Source: an uncultured Clostridium sp.
GTDB taxonomy: Bacteria; Bacillota; Clostridia; TANB77; CAG-508
Assembly: GCA_945877035.1 (NCBI GenBank)
Contig: CAMCQH010000001.1
Coordinates: 1 to 64,000, forward strand
Direction of reading: 5' to 3'
Length of the DNA: 64,000 nucleotides
This document shows positions 18,647 to 28,291 of this stretch, piece after piece. A model generated the notes under the pieces. It did no database searches. It saw only the letters and a list, made by a program, of their open reading frames with translations, and was not told where the DNA came from. The position numbers and the translations under genes are program-made. The stretch's first letter is position 1; each line of letters opens with the position of its first letter.

Positions 18647-19353
18647 TTAATTCTCCTTTTACACATTCAAGTGCTTGCTCTATAACCTTGTCCATGTCAT
18701 AATATTTATACTGTCCTAATCTTCCTCCAAAAATAACATTTTTATCTTTTTTAGAATATTTTTTATATTCTTCATATAAAGAATTATTCTTTTCATTATT
18801 TATTGGATAATATGTTTCTTTTTCTTGTGTCCATTTGTCAGGGTTTTCTTTCGTTATTACCGTTTTTGGTTGAGTTTCATATTCAAAATGTTTGTGCTCT
18901 ATTATTCTCGTATATGACACATCATATTCTGTATAATTTACTACTTCAATTCCTTTTAACATTTTTTCAATTATTTAAGTATATCCTCCTATTGTAATAC
19001 CCTTCTTGTTCTATTTTGTTCATTGCCTCTTTTGGTGTATACACATTCCATAATTTACTAAATGTATTCAGTAAGTTGTATAATTCATCTTTATATCTTG
19101 CAATTGGTGAATTCGTAAATCTATTAAATTATGAAAATTGATTGATATAATTCCATACTTCTTTATTGCTTGTATAGAATATGTGTGCTCCGTATTTATG
19201 TATATTTATTCCTTCTATATTTTCTGTATATATATTTCCTGATATATGTGAACGTTTGTCAACCACTAGACATTTTTTCCTTTTTTATTTGCTTCATAGG
19301 CAAATATTGAGCCAAATAAACCCTGAACCTACTATTAAATAATCATATTCCAT
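18639..19353 (-). pseudogene. glf: Decayed second UDP-galactopyranose mutase gene
   Basis: From ATG 19353 the sequence parallels the intact glf: EYDYLIVGSG, SHISGNIYTENIEGINIHKY, GAHIFYTSNKEVWNYI. It carries a frame change in the FAD loop (an extra base in TCAGGGTTTATTTGG), a TAA where the intact copy has the A-E-F codons, and large internal deletions between about 19020 and 18950 that join the middle of the gene to VVNYTEYDVSYTRIIEHKHF. An open stretch of 107 codons (18639-18962) remains. None of these lesions is of the CGG type seen elsewhere, so this one is true decay after duplication. Confidence 0.9.
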
Positions 19354-19399
19354 TATCTACTCCTCTCGCTTAACTTATCTATTATTAAATAATGTAACA

Positions 19400-20329
19400 T
19401 TAGCTTTTAAATCTATTATTCACAGCTTCGTAATCATACATCTTAAAAAAATATGCTAAAATTCCTTTATGCATTACCAATATTTTTTTCATCTTATAGT
19501 TAGTTTTAGAAGATAGTATTTTTAAAGTATATACTAGACATTTTACGTACGTTTTAAAAACACCCTTTTTTCCTTCATATAATTTTTTATTTATAAGATT
19601 ATTTCTATACATATAATAGTACATAGATATTCTTTTTTCATTATCTTCATATAACAACGTTGTATGTTTTGAGTTTTTTCTTTTATGGATTGCTATGCTG
19701 TCTCCTATTAAATATGCTTTTCCAAAATTTTTAACAATTCGCGATGTATACTCAGTATCATCTCCCCATATAAAATAATCTTTTATAGGCAATCCACATT
19801 TTCTAATTGCTTCACCATTTATTAATAAAGAAACAAATGTAGCATCCTTTATTGTAACCATTCCTTTTGATAAATATTTATACCAACTTGAATAACCATT
19901 TTCTTCTAATGTATCATCTATAGCTGGTGTATTCATAAATTCTCCTTTTTCTCCATATATACTACTAGCCATGAAACTTATTTTTTCTTTCACTTTTTCT
20001 TTTGCTTCTATCAATTTTTGTAAACAATCATTTTGTGGAATCGTATCATCATCCATTATCCATACCCAATCATATTTTTTTTCTCTAGCTAACTTCATTC
20101 CCTCATAAAATCCACCAGCCCCCCCTATATTTTTTTCTAACTTAATATATGTAACATTATCATGTTCTAATACTCTATTCTTATTCATATATTCATATGT
20201 TCCGTCTGTACTATTATTATCTATTAATATAATTTCATCTATTTTATATGTTTGTTTCAAAACTGCTTGCATGCATTCTAAAAGTAATTCTTTCCTATTA
20301 TATGTTACAATAACTGCTGCTACTTTCAT
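19400..20329 (-). CDS. GT2 glycosyltransferase, galactofuranosyltransferase GlfT-like
   Basis: A 309-residue GT-A enzyme. MKVAAVIVTYNRKELL and LIDNNSTDGT begin the nucleotide-binding fold, NIGGAGGFYEGM is the sugar-nucleotide loop, WIMDDDTIP is the metal site, and IWGDDTEYTSRI holds the catalytic acid. The WxDDD and WGDDTE-x-x-x-R wording is that of GlfT-type transferases using UDP-galactofuranose, and two glf copies flank the gene cluster. Substrate is inferred. The 3' end of the wzy-like gene overlaps its start by 32 bases. Confidence 0.88.
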   Translation of the reverse strand: MKVAAVIVTYNRKELLLECMQAVLKQTYKIDEIILIDNNSTDGTYEYMNKNRVLEHDNVTYIKLEKNIGGAGGFYEGMKLAREKKYDWVWIMDDDTIPQNDCLQKLIEAKEKVKEKISFMASSIYGEKGEFMNTPAIDDTLEENGYSSWYKYLSKGMVTIKDATFVSLLINGEAIRKCGLPIKDYFIWGDDTEYTSRIVKNFGKAYLIGDSIAIHKRKNSKHTTLLYEDNEKRISMYYYMYRNNLINKKLYEGKKGVFKTYVKCLVYTLKILSSKTNYKMKKILVMHKGILAYFFKMYDYEAVNNRFKS

Positions 20330-21479
20330 TTATTTTTTCCTCCTTTTTTTTATTTTTTATCATATTCGTTTTTATACTTCCAAACAAAGTTAATATGGCA
20401 CAATTAAAGTTAATTTGAAGTAAAGCGTCATCTGCTATTGATTCAATAGCAATTAATAGTAACCATATTGTTAAAACCTTATTATCATTATCTATATTAT
20501 ATCTTAATAAACATGTATAAGAAATTCCTATTAGTATTAATATTATATATCCATCTCTCATCAAGAGTGATATATATCCACTATCTACATATGTATAATT
20601 TTCATTAATTCCATTTACCATTTTAAATTTAACTCCAAATTCCGAAGCACCATAAGTATTATAAACTCTATTCATAGTAGATAGTCTACTATTTAACAAT
20701 TTATCTATAGTATTATATATTGAATTTTCTGCATCAAAGTTATTAATTAATAAAAATATTATAAAAAAGCAAATAATAAACATACATGATAAAATTCTTT
20801 TATATTTCTTTAAATTTATTTTTTTATATTTCACAATTAAAACATAGGCAAAAAGTAACATTAATGAAATTATATATGGATTTCTAACATAAGTAATTAT
20901 AAATACAACTGTACTAATAACAAAATATAATAATAATTTAATGTTACTAACTAATTTTTTTTCACTTTCACTTATGTATAAACTTAAAAATATAATGGCT
21001 AAAATATAATTTGATAATTTACTAACATAGCTAAAACCTAAAGCCATTGCATATTGTCCATTGGATCTTAAAAATAAATAATTTGGAATTATTCCAATAA
21101 GACTTGATATTATAATAATAGCACATAATATAATAGTTTCTGCTAAAGTTACTTTTGCAATGTTTTTAAATTCTATATCATTAGCAGCTAATATCACTAA
21201 CATTAATTCTAATATTTCTGAACTTCCTGAGTTTATTCTTATTACAATTCCTAAACCAATTAGAAATGCATATCCAACTATTAATTTTATATTTATTTTA
21301 TTGCACAATAATATTTTTACTATTAATAAAAACCATGAAAAAAATTTAATTTTTTCCATTATGCTTTCACCTATTATTTCTCCATATGTTGATGTATTTA
21401 TTATTTTATAAAATAGAAATACTATATATGCTATAAAAAAGAAAAAATCACTTTTTTTTATTTTCCAGTCATTTATCAT
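20298..21479 (-). CDS. wzy: Wzy-like polysaccharide polymerase
   Basis: A 393-residue protein with about ten hydrophobic segments and a larger soluble loop near residues 255-300 (NRVYNTYGASEFGVKFKMVN). No catalytic signature is expected in this divergent family, so the call rests on topology and on its place between glycosyltransferases and Wzx. It overlaps genes on both sides (20298-20329 and 21469-21479), as expected in a tight operon. Confidence 0.75.
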   Translation of the reverse strand: MINDWKIKKSDFFFFIAYIVFLFYKIINTSTYGEIIGESIMEKIKFFSWFLLIVKILLCNKINIKLIVGYAFLIGLGIVIRINSGSSEILELMLVILAANDIEFKNIAKVTLAETIILCAIIIISSLIGIIPNYLFLRSNGQYAMALGFSYVSKLSNYILAIIFLSLYISESEKKLVSNIKLLLYFVISTVVFIITYVRNPYIISLMLLFAYVLIVKYKKINLKKYKRILSCMFIICFFIIFLLINNFDAENSIYNTIDKLLNSRLSTMNRVYNTYGASEFGVKFKMVNGINENYTYVDSGYISLLMRDGYIILILIGISYTCLLRYNIDNDNKVLTIWLLLIAIESIADDALLQINFNCAILTLFGSIKTNMIKNKKKEEKINESSSSYCNI

Positions 21480-22590
21480 ATTTACACCCTTCTTTTTTTA
21501 TTTTTATATATTCTCCTTCAAGTTTAGAAATAGTATTCTCTATACTAAATTTTTTTGATAAATCGATTATCTCTTGTGTCTTTACATCATTTTTATTCAT
21601 TATAAATTTTTCCAGCTTATCCTTTAACTCTTCTTCATTATTAAACAAAAATCTTTTATCATATCCAACAACTTCAGGTAATCCCCCCTTATTTGAAACC
21701 AACGGAATACATCCCCTTGCCATTGCTTCAACAACTGATATTCCAAATGCTTCCTTGCAAACAGATGGATACACAAAGACATCTGACTTGTCAAGCCATT
21801 CAATTACATTTAATTGTGTACCTGCAAAAAAAACATTATCTTGTATTTTTAAGTCATTTACTAAATTTTCCAAATACTCTCTCTCTGTACCTTCTCCAAC
21901 AATAGTTAGTTTAACTTTATAATTTCTTTCAATTAAGTTAGCCATCGCATTAATTAATATATCAACACCCTTTGTCTTAACTAATCGTCCTACATATATA
22001 ATTTGTAAATATCTGTTTTTTATTTTGTCCTTATTAGCAATTTTCTTTTCAAAAAATTCATTTCCAATACCATTATAAACAACAACCGTGTTTCTATTTT
22101 TCAAATCAAATTTTTCTTCATACGTTTCTTTTACTGCATTTGAAACACATACAATTAAATCAGAGATTCGTAAGGCTTTATTTAAATAATGTAGAGTAAT
22201 AGCATCACTTATAAAATTACCTTTCAAATTATACTTATCCTCATAACACGAATGTAAAGATCTTACAAATTTTATATTAGGATTCATTTTTTGTAATCTT
22301 GTATATATAATATTACAATATGTACCGCCATGATGGATGTTCACAATATCAATTTTATAATTTTTGCACATATCGTTTATTGTTTTTATGTATTTAATAT
22401 ATTGATATTTTTTATATTTTAAAACGCACACATTATCTGGATTTCTTTTTTTCATTTCATTTGCTATCTTTCCACCATCGAATAGAAATACCCAATAGTT
22501 TTCATATTTAGAATATTTATCAATATTATTACATAAACTTTCAATTCCTCCAGGATTGCCTGAAGCTAATAAATTTAAAACTTTCATCAT
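21469..22590 (-). CDS. GT4-family glycosyltransferase
   Basis: A 373-residue GT-B enzyme: SGNPGGIESLCNNID in the acceptor half, IIYVGRLVKTKGVDILINAM in the donor half, and the diagnostic EAFGISVVEAMARGCIPLVS with the E-x7-E pair and the following GGLPEVV. Retaining transfer of a nucleotide-activated sugar to the lipid-linked repeat unit is inferred from family and location. The sugar cannot be told from sequence. Confidence 0.9.
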   Translation of the reverse strand: MMKVLNLLASGNPGGIESLCNNIDKYSKYENYWVFLFDGGKIANEMKKRNPDNVCVLKYKKYQYIKYIKTINDMCKNYKIDIVNIHHGGTYCNIIYTRLQKMNPNIKFVRSLHSCYEDKYNLKGNFISDAITLHYLNKALRISDLIVCVSNAVKETYEEKFDLKNRNTVVVYNGIGNEFFEKKIANKDKIKNRYLQIIYVGRLVKTKGVDILINAMANLIERNYKVKLTIVGEGTEREYLENLVNDLKIQDNVFFAGTQLNVIEWLDKSDVFVYPSVCKEAFGISVVEAMARGCIPLVSNKGGLPEVVGYDKRFLFNNEEELKDKLEKFIMNKNDVKTQEIIDLSKKFSIENTISKLEGEYIKIKKEGCKYDK

Positions 22591-22598
22591 CTTAATCC

Positions 22599-23042
22599 TT
22601 ATAAATTTTTTATTTTTTCATAATTTTTTTGGTCATCTTCTACAGGCTCATCTATTTTTAACTCTTTCTTAATTTTAGTCGTCGATATTCCATCAGTTCG
22701 TTCTAAATATACAACATCACAAATATCCTTCAATTCCTCAAAATTAACATTGCCTTTCCAATCTGACCCCATAACTACAGTATCAATTTCGTATTTTATG
22801 ACATCATCTCTTTTCTGTTTCCAATCATGTTCTGGTATAACTAAATCAACATATCTAATTGCTTCTAGCATTTCTTTTCTTACCTTATAACTATGATACG
22901 CCTTTTTTCCTTTAATAGCATTAAATTCATCCGTTGATAATGCAACAACTAAATAATCACCTAAAGCTTTTGCCCTTTTTAATAATCTTATATGTCCATA
23001 ATGTAATAAATCATATGTACCATATGTCAAAATTCTTTTCAT
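22599..23042 (-). CDS. tagD: Glycerol-3-phosphate cytidylyltransferase (TagD/GCT)
   Basis: A 147-residue nucleotidyltransferase making CDP-glycerol. YGTYDLLHYGHIRLLKRAK carries the HxGH site, VVALSTDEFN and the C-terminal RTDGISTTKIKKEL carry the second nucleotide motif (R-T-x-G-I-S-T-T). It overlaps licD by four bases, so the two are probably a functional pair: TagD provides a CDP-activated polyol that LicD transfers. Confidence 0.94.
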   Translation of the reverse strand: MKRILTYGTYDLLHYGHIRLLKRAKALGDYLVVALSTDEFNAIKGKKAYHSYKVRKEMLEAIRYVDLVIPEHDWKQKRDDVIKYEIDTVVMGSDWKGNVNFEELKDICDVVYLERTDGISTTKIKKELKIDEPVEDDQKNYEKIKNL

Positions 23043-23893
23043 TTTATATCTTCTCCTTCAAAAATCAATCTTACAGGATTATGTGTAATTTGTTTATCTT
23101 TTGGAGGTAATTGCATATAATCTCCATATATCTGTTTTAATACCATCTTATATTCTTTAGGTACTTTGTATTTTTTTCCTTCAAATTCTAATTCTTTAGC
23201 CGGAAAATAATTCTTTTTCTCGAAAATCTCTCTTTTGTAGTCATATGTAGATGCTAAGCATAAAATACAATTTCCTCCCTTATTATTTTGCATTCTTAAT
23301 ATCTTATCTTGAAAATTTAACAATGTAGTATTTTTCAAAAAAACTAATTTTCTAAGAAATCTTTTTATACTATTAAATTTTTTTCCAAGCACAAAACCAT
23401 TTTTATAATGTACCAATCTAAAAATAACATTATTTATTTTTCTTTGTATTGGCGTAAGTTTATTATTTAAACTTTTAGCTTCATCTAATGGGAATACGTC
23501 TAACCATATTCCTTTTGGTCCATCATAATTCACTTGAAAATCTTGTTCAAAAATAGTATTTTTTTTGCGTATTTTAGTAAAATTTAAATAGTATTTTGGA
23601 TTAGTATTTTTGTTATCAATCATATATTTATTATTAAGTTCTGATTTTGCTATTTCTAGAAATTTTTCATAATCATTTCTAGGCATTGTTACATCTAGAT
23701 CATCATCCCATGGTATAAATCCTTTATGTCTTACTGCTCCTAACAAAGTACCACCAGCCAAAAAATACTGTAATTTATATTTATCACATATTCTAACAAA
23801 TTCATTTAAAATTTCAACTTCAACTTCATGTAATTTTTTTAAATTTTCGCTTGTCATAAATTCTTCCATCTTATTTTTCTCCATATAATCCAT
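23039..23893 (-). CDS. licD: LicD-family phosphotransferase
   Basis: A 284-residue LicD/fukutin-type enzyme that moves a phospho-substituent (phosphocholine, glycerol- or ribitol-phosphate) from a CDP donor to a sugar. The core is YFLAGGTLLGAVRHKGFIPW followed by DDDLDVTMPRNDYEKF, with the Asp cluster that binds metal. With tagD downstream, glycerol-phosphate is the likeliest cargo. There are several in-frame Met codons at the start (residues 1, 4, 9 and 13); the start overlaps the upstream glycosyltransferase by 23 bases at most. Confidence 0.92.
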   Translation of the reverse strand: MDYMEKNKMEEFMTSENLKKLHEVEVEILNEFVRICDKYKLQYFLAGGTLLGAVRHKGFIPWDDDLDVTMPRNDYEKFLEIAKSELNNKYMIDNKNTNPKYYLNFTKIRKKNTIFEQDFQVNYDGPKGIWLDVFPLDEAKSLNNKLTPIQRKINNVIFRLVHYKNGFVLGKKFNSIKRFLRKLVFLKNTTLLNFQDKILRMQNNKGGNCILCLASTYDYKREIFEKKNYFPAKELEFEGKKYKVPKEYKMVLKQIYGDYMQLPPKDKQITHNPVRLIFEGEDIK

Positions 23894-24989
23894 TTATTTG
23901 CTCAATAACCTCATCCCAATTATATTTTTCTAAAATATAATTTTGAATTTGATACTCATCTATTTTTTCTTTTAAACTAATAATTTCTTTCAATTTAACT
24001 TTTAAATCTTCAACATCACTTTTTCTAAAAGTAATGCCAAACTCACCAATAACCTGCATATTCTCTTCAATGTCACTAACTAAACACATTTTTCCGTAGC
24101 TCATAGCCTCCAAAAGTGAAATTGGCATACCTTCTACATCGCTTGGCAAGCAATAAATCATGCAATTACTATACAACTCCTCAAGCTCTTCTCCTTGAAC
24201 AAATCCTGTCATGATAATTCTATCATCTTCGCTAGCTTTCTTTTTAATTTCTTCAAGAAAATCATTTGTATGACTTGCACCACCAGCAATCACAAGTTTA
24301 ATATCAGTATCTATTTGCTTATATGCATCAATCAAATACTGTACCCCCTTCTCTGGTACAATTCTAGCTAAAAATAAAATATACTTATTTTCTTCTAAGC
24401 CATACTTTTCTTTGATAATATTAGCTTTTCTAATAGTAGGTTTATTAACTCCATTTGGAATAAAATATGTATCTCTATTATATGTATCTTTAAAATATTT
24501 TTGTACCCCTTTCGAAAGTACAATAATTTCGTCAGCATATTTAGCAGCAAGCTTTTCTCCAAATCTTATATACTTTGTAGCAAATCCACCCCATTTCGAA
24601 CGCTGCCAGTCTAACCCATGAATAGTTACAACTATTCTTTTCTTAAATAAATGTGGTATCCATAGCATTGCACAAGACCCTTCTGCATGATAATGCAATA
24701 CATCATAATTTTCAAATAGTGCTCTTATACTGGCAAAAAAAGAATATAGCAAAGCATCAATTCCTTTTTTATTAATTGTTGGAATTGTAATTATCCTTGC
24801 ACCTTTATATTCTTTTATTCTTTTGTTTTGTTTATCAGCATTTTTATCTTGTACATTTTTTCCTTTTCTGTTATATATATCTACTTGATGCCCCATCTTG
24901 ACAAGTCTTGTTGAAAGCTCTTCTACAACTATCTCTACTCCACCTTCTCTTGATGGTACCCTTTTATGTCCTATCATTGCTATTTTCAT
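23871..24989 (-). CDS. GT4 glycosyltransferase with DUF1972-type N-terminus
   Basis: A 372-residue GT-B enzyme. The opening IAMIGHKRVPSREGGVEIVV is that of the DUF1972/rhamnosyltransferase-like group found in capsule clusters. The donor half has ILFLARIVPEKGVQYLIDAY, IIMTGFVQGEELEELYSNC and LPSDVEGMPISLLEAMSYGK. It is probably an early transferase in repeat-unit assembly. The sugar is not determinable from sequence. Confidence 0.9.
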   Translation of the reverse strand: MKIAMIGHKRVPSREGGVEIVVEELSTRLVKMGHQVDIYNRKGKNVQDKNADKQNKRIKEYKGARIITIPTINKKGIDALLYSFFASIRALFENYDVLHYHAEGSCAMLWIPHLFKKRIVVTIHGLDWQRSKWGGFATKYIRFGEKLAAKYADEIIVLSKGVQKYFKDTYNRDTYFIPNGVNKPTIRKANIIKEKYGLEENKYILFLARIVPEKGVQYLIDAYKQIDTDIKLVIAGGASHTNDFLEEIKKKASEDDRIIMTGFVQGEELEELYSNCMIYCLPSDVEGMPISLLEAMSYGKMCLVSDIEENMQVIGEFGITFRKSDVEDLKVKLKEIISLKEKIDEYQIQNYILEKYNWDEVIEQINGLYGEK

Positions 24990-25004
24990 AGTTTTACCCC
25001 TTAA

Positions 25005-26186
25005 CTATTTTTGTTTATCCATTTGTCTTGCAATGTCTTCATCCACAATTTCTTCTCCAGTTTTACCTTTTAAAGCTTCTTTTGACTTTTCAGACAATCC
25101 ATCATGTATTTGGCAATTCATATCACAAGTTGAACATTTATCAAGTTCTTCTTTTGTCACTTTACCTTCTTCATAATCTCTTACGATTTTATTTTCATAC
25201 ATTGAATACTTGTCCTTTTTGAAAAATCTCAAAAATTTATGTTTAATAACCCACCAAGCAGGCTTCCAAATATATTTATGCATTGCAGGAGACACAGAAC
25301 CTATCATCCAACATTGTCTATCACAATGTCTAACTTTTTTACGAACATTTTCTGCTTGTTCAGAATTCCATAATTCATCCCATGTTTGATTATTTAAATT
25401 TCCCATGACTTCTTTATTTTTTGTTCCATTACATGGCATAACATCTCCATATGGGTCTATGAAAAATGTATCAAAAGCCATATCACATGGTAATAATCTT
25501 TTTTGTCCAAATATATAATTAATTAATCCATGATTAAAATATGCTCTAAACCATTTTTTAGGTGAATTTGAATTTAATAACTTATTTATTAATTTTTCGA
25601 ATTCTTCTGCTACCATTAATCTATCTTTTATTATATTTTTTGCCTCTACAAAATAAAAACTATTATGTAATGATGCTGTTGCAAATTCCATATTTAACTC
25701 GTTTGATAAATCATATAATGGAACTAAATCTTTAGCATTTGCATCTTGTACTGTCATACCAAATCCAACATCAGGATGTTTCATTTCTACTAATTTTTTT
25801 AATGTTGAATATCCTTTGTTAAATCCATCATCTAAACCTCTTATTTTGTTATTAGTTTCTTCTAATCCTTCAATCGAAATTCTTATTCCTACATTTGGAA
25901 ATTCTTCACAAAGTTTTATAATTCTATCTGTAAAAAATCCATTTGTAGAAATAACAATTCTATCTGATTTTTTGTATAATTCTCTTACAATATCTGGTAA
26001 GTCTTCCCTTATAAAAGGTTCTCCACCTGTTATATTTGTAAAATACATTTTGGGTAATTTTTTAATTGTTTCTATACTTAATTCTTCTTCTGGTTTTGAA
26101 GGACATTTATACCTATTACACATAGTACATCTAGCATTACATCTGTATGTAACAATAACTGTACCATTTAATTTTTTTTCTGTCAT
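25005..26186 (-). CDS. Radical SAM / SPASM-type enzyme in the capsule cluster
   Basis: A 393-residue protein. The cluster-binding CNARCTMC (C-x3-C-x2-C, about residues 15-22) is followed by TNITGGEPFIREDLP and ISTNGFF, standard for radical SAM enzymes. The second half has a SPASM-like Cys set (LPCDMAFDTFFIDPYGDVMP with CNGT, then CDRQCW) and an extra C-terminal CSTCDMNCQIHDG cluster. Such enzymes modify peptides or sugars; one inside a glycosyltransferase operon suggests sugar or lipid-linked intermediate modification. The reaction is unknown. Confidence 0.88.
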   Translation of the reverse strand: MTEKKLNGTVIVTYRCNARCTMCNRYKCPSKPEEELSIETIKKLPKMYFTNITGGEPFIREDLPDIVRELYKKSDRIVISTNGFFTDRIIKLCEEFPNVGIRISIEGLEETNNKIRGLDDGFNKGYSTLKKLVEMKHPDVGFGMTVQDANAKDLVPLYDLSNELNMEFATASLHNSFYFVEAKNIIKDRLMVAEEFEKLINKLLNSNSPKKWFRAYFNHGLINYIFGQKRLLPCDMAFDTFFIDPYGDVMPCNGTKNKEVMGNLNNQTWDELWNSEQAENVRKKVRHCDRQCWMIGSVSPAMHKYIWKPAWWVIKHKFLRFFKKDKYSMYENKIVRDYEEGKVTKEELDKCSTCDMNCQIHDGLSEKSKEALKGKTGEEIVDEDIARQMDKQK

Positions 26187-26188
26187 TT

Positions 26189-27406
26189 TTATTCCCCCTT
26201 TATCAAATCTGTGTATATTTTTAATATTTTATCATAATATACATTTTTTGTATATAATTTTTTAGCTTGTTCTTTCGCATTGTTTCCTAATTTTTCTGCC
26301 AATTCCTTATCATTAAACAATACTTTCATATTATTTGATAATTCTTCTATATTGTCAAATTTATATGTCATACCTGTATATTGATTTTGTACTAATTCTG
26401 GTATTCCTCCTATATTTGCCCCAATAACTGGTTTTCCAATCGCTAATGTCTCCATTACAGAATATGGACAATTTTCATACCAAATTGATGGAACTACTAC
26501 AAATCGACATTTTCGTATTTGTTCCTTTATTTGATTTTTATCTAAAAATCCTAATAATTTTATTCTATCTTCTAAATGATTTTCTTGTATAAATTGAATA
26601 ATTGATTCTTTTTCTGGTCCATCTCCTGCAATTCTTAATTTTCCCTCTTTTAAAAGAGTAAAAGCTTTTATTAAATTTAATATTCCTTTTTCTTTTGATA
26701 ATCTTCCAATATATAATGCATATCCTTCATCTTCTCTTGGAACATTATATTCATCAATATTGATAAAATTATGTAATGCTACAATTTTATCTTTTTCTAT
26801 TCCATCTTCTATTAATTTTGTTCTGTAAAATTCACTTGGTGTTATGATTTTATCTATCTTTTTTGTATATATTTTTTTATTTCTATAATATTTTCCTTCA
26901 ATTGCACCTAGTATGCTTTTCAAATTTGAATCTTTTATACATTTTTTCTTAATACAATTTATATATTTTCCACTCATACATTTTTCACATATTTCTTTAT
27001 TGCTGTCTAGCATTACAATTGCTGGGCATATAGCTTGTACATCATGTGCTGTAAACACAATAGGAATATTTTTTTTCTTTATTGGTTTTATAATAGATGC
27101 GGATAATTGCCTTTGAAAATTATTTAAATGTACTATATCTGGTTTAAAATCCTCTATTACTTGCTCCATCTTTTTTTCATTTTCTTTAGAATATATAACA
27201 TCAAATGCTCTTAATTTGCTTCCTGTATTTAGGTCAATTGGGTCTACATAGTATTCTTTACAATCTGTTTTTATATTTTTTTTATCTTTCATAGAAAAAA
27301 AGGCAATGTCATGACCTTTTTCTTTTAAAAGTTTAGCTAACTCAAAATAGTATTTTTCACTTCCACCTTTTAAATAGTGAAATTTATTTACCATAAGTAT
27401 TTTCAT
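26189..27406 (-). CDS. GT4 glycosyltransferase with Cys-rich insert
   Basis: A 405-residue GT-B enzyme. MKILMVNKFHYLKGGSEKYY opens the acceptor domain. FTAHDVQAICPAIVML is followed by a Cys cluster (CEKC, CIKKKCIKD) that is common in a subset of capsule GT4 proteins. The donor half has YIGRLSKEKGILNLIKAF and VVPSIWYENCPYSVMETLAI with the conserved Glu. It follows the initiating sugar transferase by three bases and so probably adds the second sugar. Confidence 0.9.
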   Translation of the reverse strand: MKILMVNKFHYLKGGSEKYYFELAKLLKEKGHDIAFFSMKDKKNIKTDCKEYYVDPIDLNTGSKLRAFDVIYSKENEKKMEQVIEDFKPDIVHLNNFQRQLSASIIKPIKKKNIPIVFTAHDVQAICPAIVMLDSNKEICEKCMSGKYINCIKKKCIKDSNLKSILGAIEGKYYRNKKIYTKKIDKIITPSEFYRTKLIEDGIEKDKIVALHNFINIDEYNVPREDEGYALYIGRLSKEKGILNLIKAFTLLKEGKLRIAGDGPEKESIIQFIQENHLEDRIKLLGFLDKNQIKEQIRKCRFVVVPSIWYENCPYSVMETLAIGKPVIGANIGGIPELVQNQYTGMTYKFDNIEELSNNMKVLFNDKELAEKLGNNAKEQAKKLYTKNVYYDKILKIYTDLIKGE

Positions 27407-27409
27407 TTG

Positions 27410-28120
27410 TTACATTGCCCCTTCTTTTTTAACTACATTCAATACTGTTTTTACAAGTAATTTAAAATCAGTTTTCAAATTTTTATTTTGATTATAATTA
27501 TAATCCATTTTCAATCTATCCTCAAAAGTAACATCACTTCTACCAGCAATTTGCCAATAACCAGTAATTCCAGGTCTAGATTGAATTATATATGTATAAT
27601 ACTCTCCCATATCTTCTTTTTCTCTTGGAAGGTATGGTCTAGGACCAACTAAACTCATATCACCTTTTAACACATTAATGAATTGTGGAAATTCATCTAA
27701 ACTAGTTTTTCTTATAAAATTTCCCACTTTAGTAATTCTAGGGTCATTTTTTAATTTTTTATATTCCTTATATTCTTTTCTCGCATCTTCATTTTCTTTT
27801 AAATATTCAAATAACTTTTCATCTGCTCCAACTACCATTGATCTATACTTATACATTCTAAATACTTTTCCATTTTTTCCTATCCTTAATTGTTCATAAA
27901 ATAATGGTCCGTCATCTTCTTTTAATATTTTTCTAGCTAAATAAACGCACAAAGTTATAGGCACTAGTAAAATTGTTCCTACTACTCCCCCTAATATATC
28001 TATTAATCTTTTTACAAATCTATATGTAATATGTTTTCCTTTTATTTTTTCTTTTAAATCTTCTTGTATTGTAACTGTTTTATCTGCAATAATATTTTCT
28101 TCGCTAATATTCGCATTCAT
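27410..28120 (-). CDS. Undecaprenyl-phosphate sugar phosphotransferase (initiating enzyme)
   Basis: A 236-residue bacterial sugar transferase that loads the first sugar-1-phosphate on undecaprenyl phosphate. One membrane hairpin (IDILGGVVGTILLVPITLCV) precedes the catalytic domain: GPLFYEQLRIGKNGKVFRMY, KYRSMVVGADE, RKTSLDEFPQFINVLKGDMS, LVGPRPYLP and SRPGITGYWQIAGRSDVTFE. It is first in the capsule operon after the promoter at 28159-28187, with a strong GGGGG ribosome site. The sugar is not predictable from sequence. Confidence 0.95.
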   Translation of the reverse strand: MNANISEENIIADKTVTIQEDLKEKIKGKHITYRFVKRLIDILGGVVGTILLVPITLCVYLARKILKEDDGPLFYEQLRIGKNGKVFRMYKYRSMVVGADEKLFEYLKENEDARKEYKEYKKLKNDPRITKVGNFIRKTSLDEFPQFINVLKGDMSLVGPRPYLPREKEDMGEYYTYIIQSRPGITGYWQIAGRSDVTFEDRLKMDYNYNQNKNLKTDFKLLVKTVLNVVKKEGAM

Positions 28121-28158
28121 AAAACATCCCCCTTATTAAATGTTACACTCTACTGTTA

Positions 28159-28187
28159 ATTATATATTATTGTAGAAACAAATTCAA
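28159..28187 (-). promoter_or_regulatory. Main capsule operon promoter
   Basis: TTGAAT (28187-28182), a 17-base spacer and a perfect TATAAT (28164-28159) on the minus strand, about 40 bases before the first capsule gene. Confidence 0.85.
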
Positions 28188-28240
28188 CCTTTTTGAGTCA
28201 TTTTTTTCATTTTCTATAAAAATTTTGACAATAAACGACA

Positions 28241-28276
28241 AAAAGACAGCAATATTATATAGTTTTGCTGTCTTTT
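28241..28276 (-). terminator. Terminator of the upstream LCP gene
   Basis: AAAAGACAGCAA and TTGCTGTCTTTT form a 12-bp stem followed by T residues on the minus strand, separating the LCP gene from the capsule promoter. Confidence 0.87.
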
Positions 28277-28291
28277 CATTTATAATTGTAA

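Noticed and set aside
18639..18962. The 107-codon open frame as an independent small gene
   Set aside because: It is the C-terminal end of a decayed glf copy whose start and middle can be traced up to 19353.
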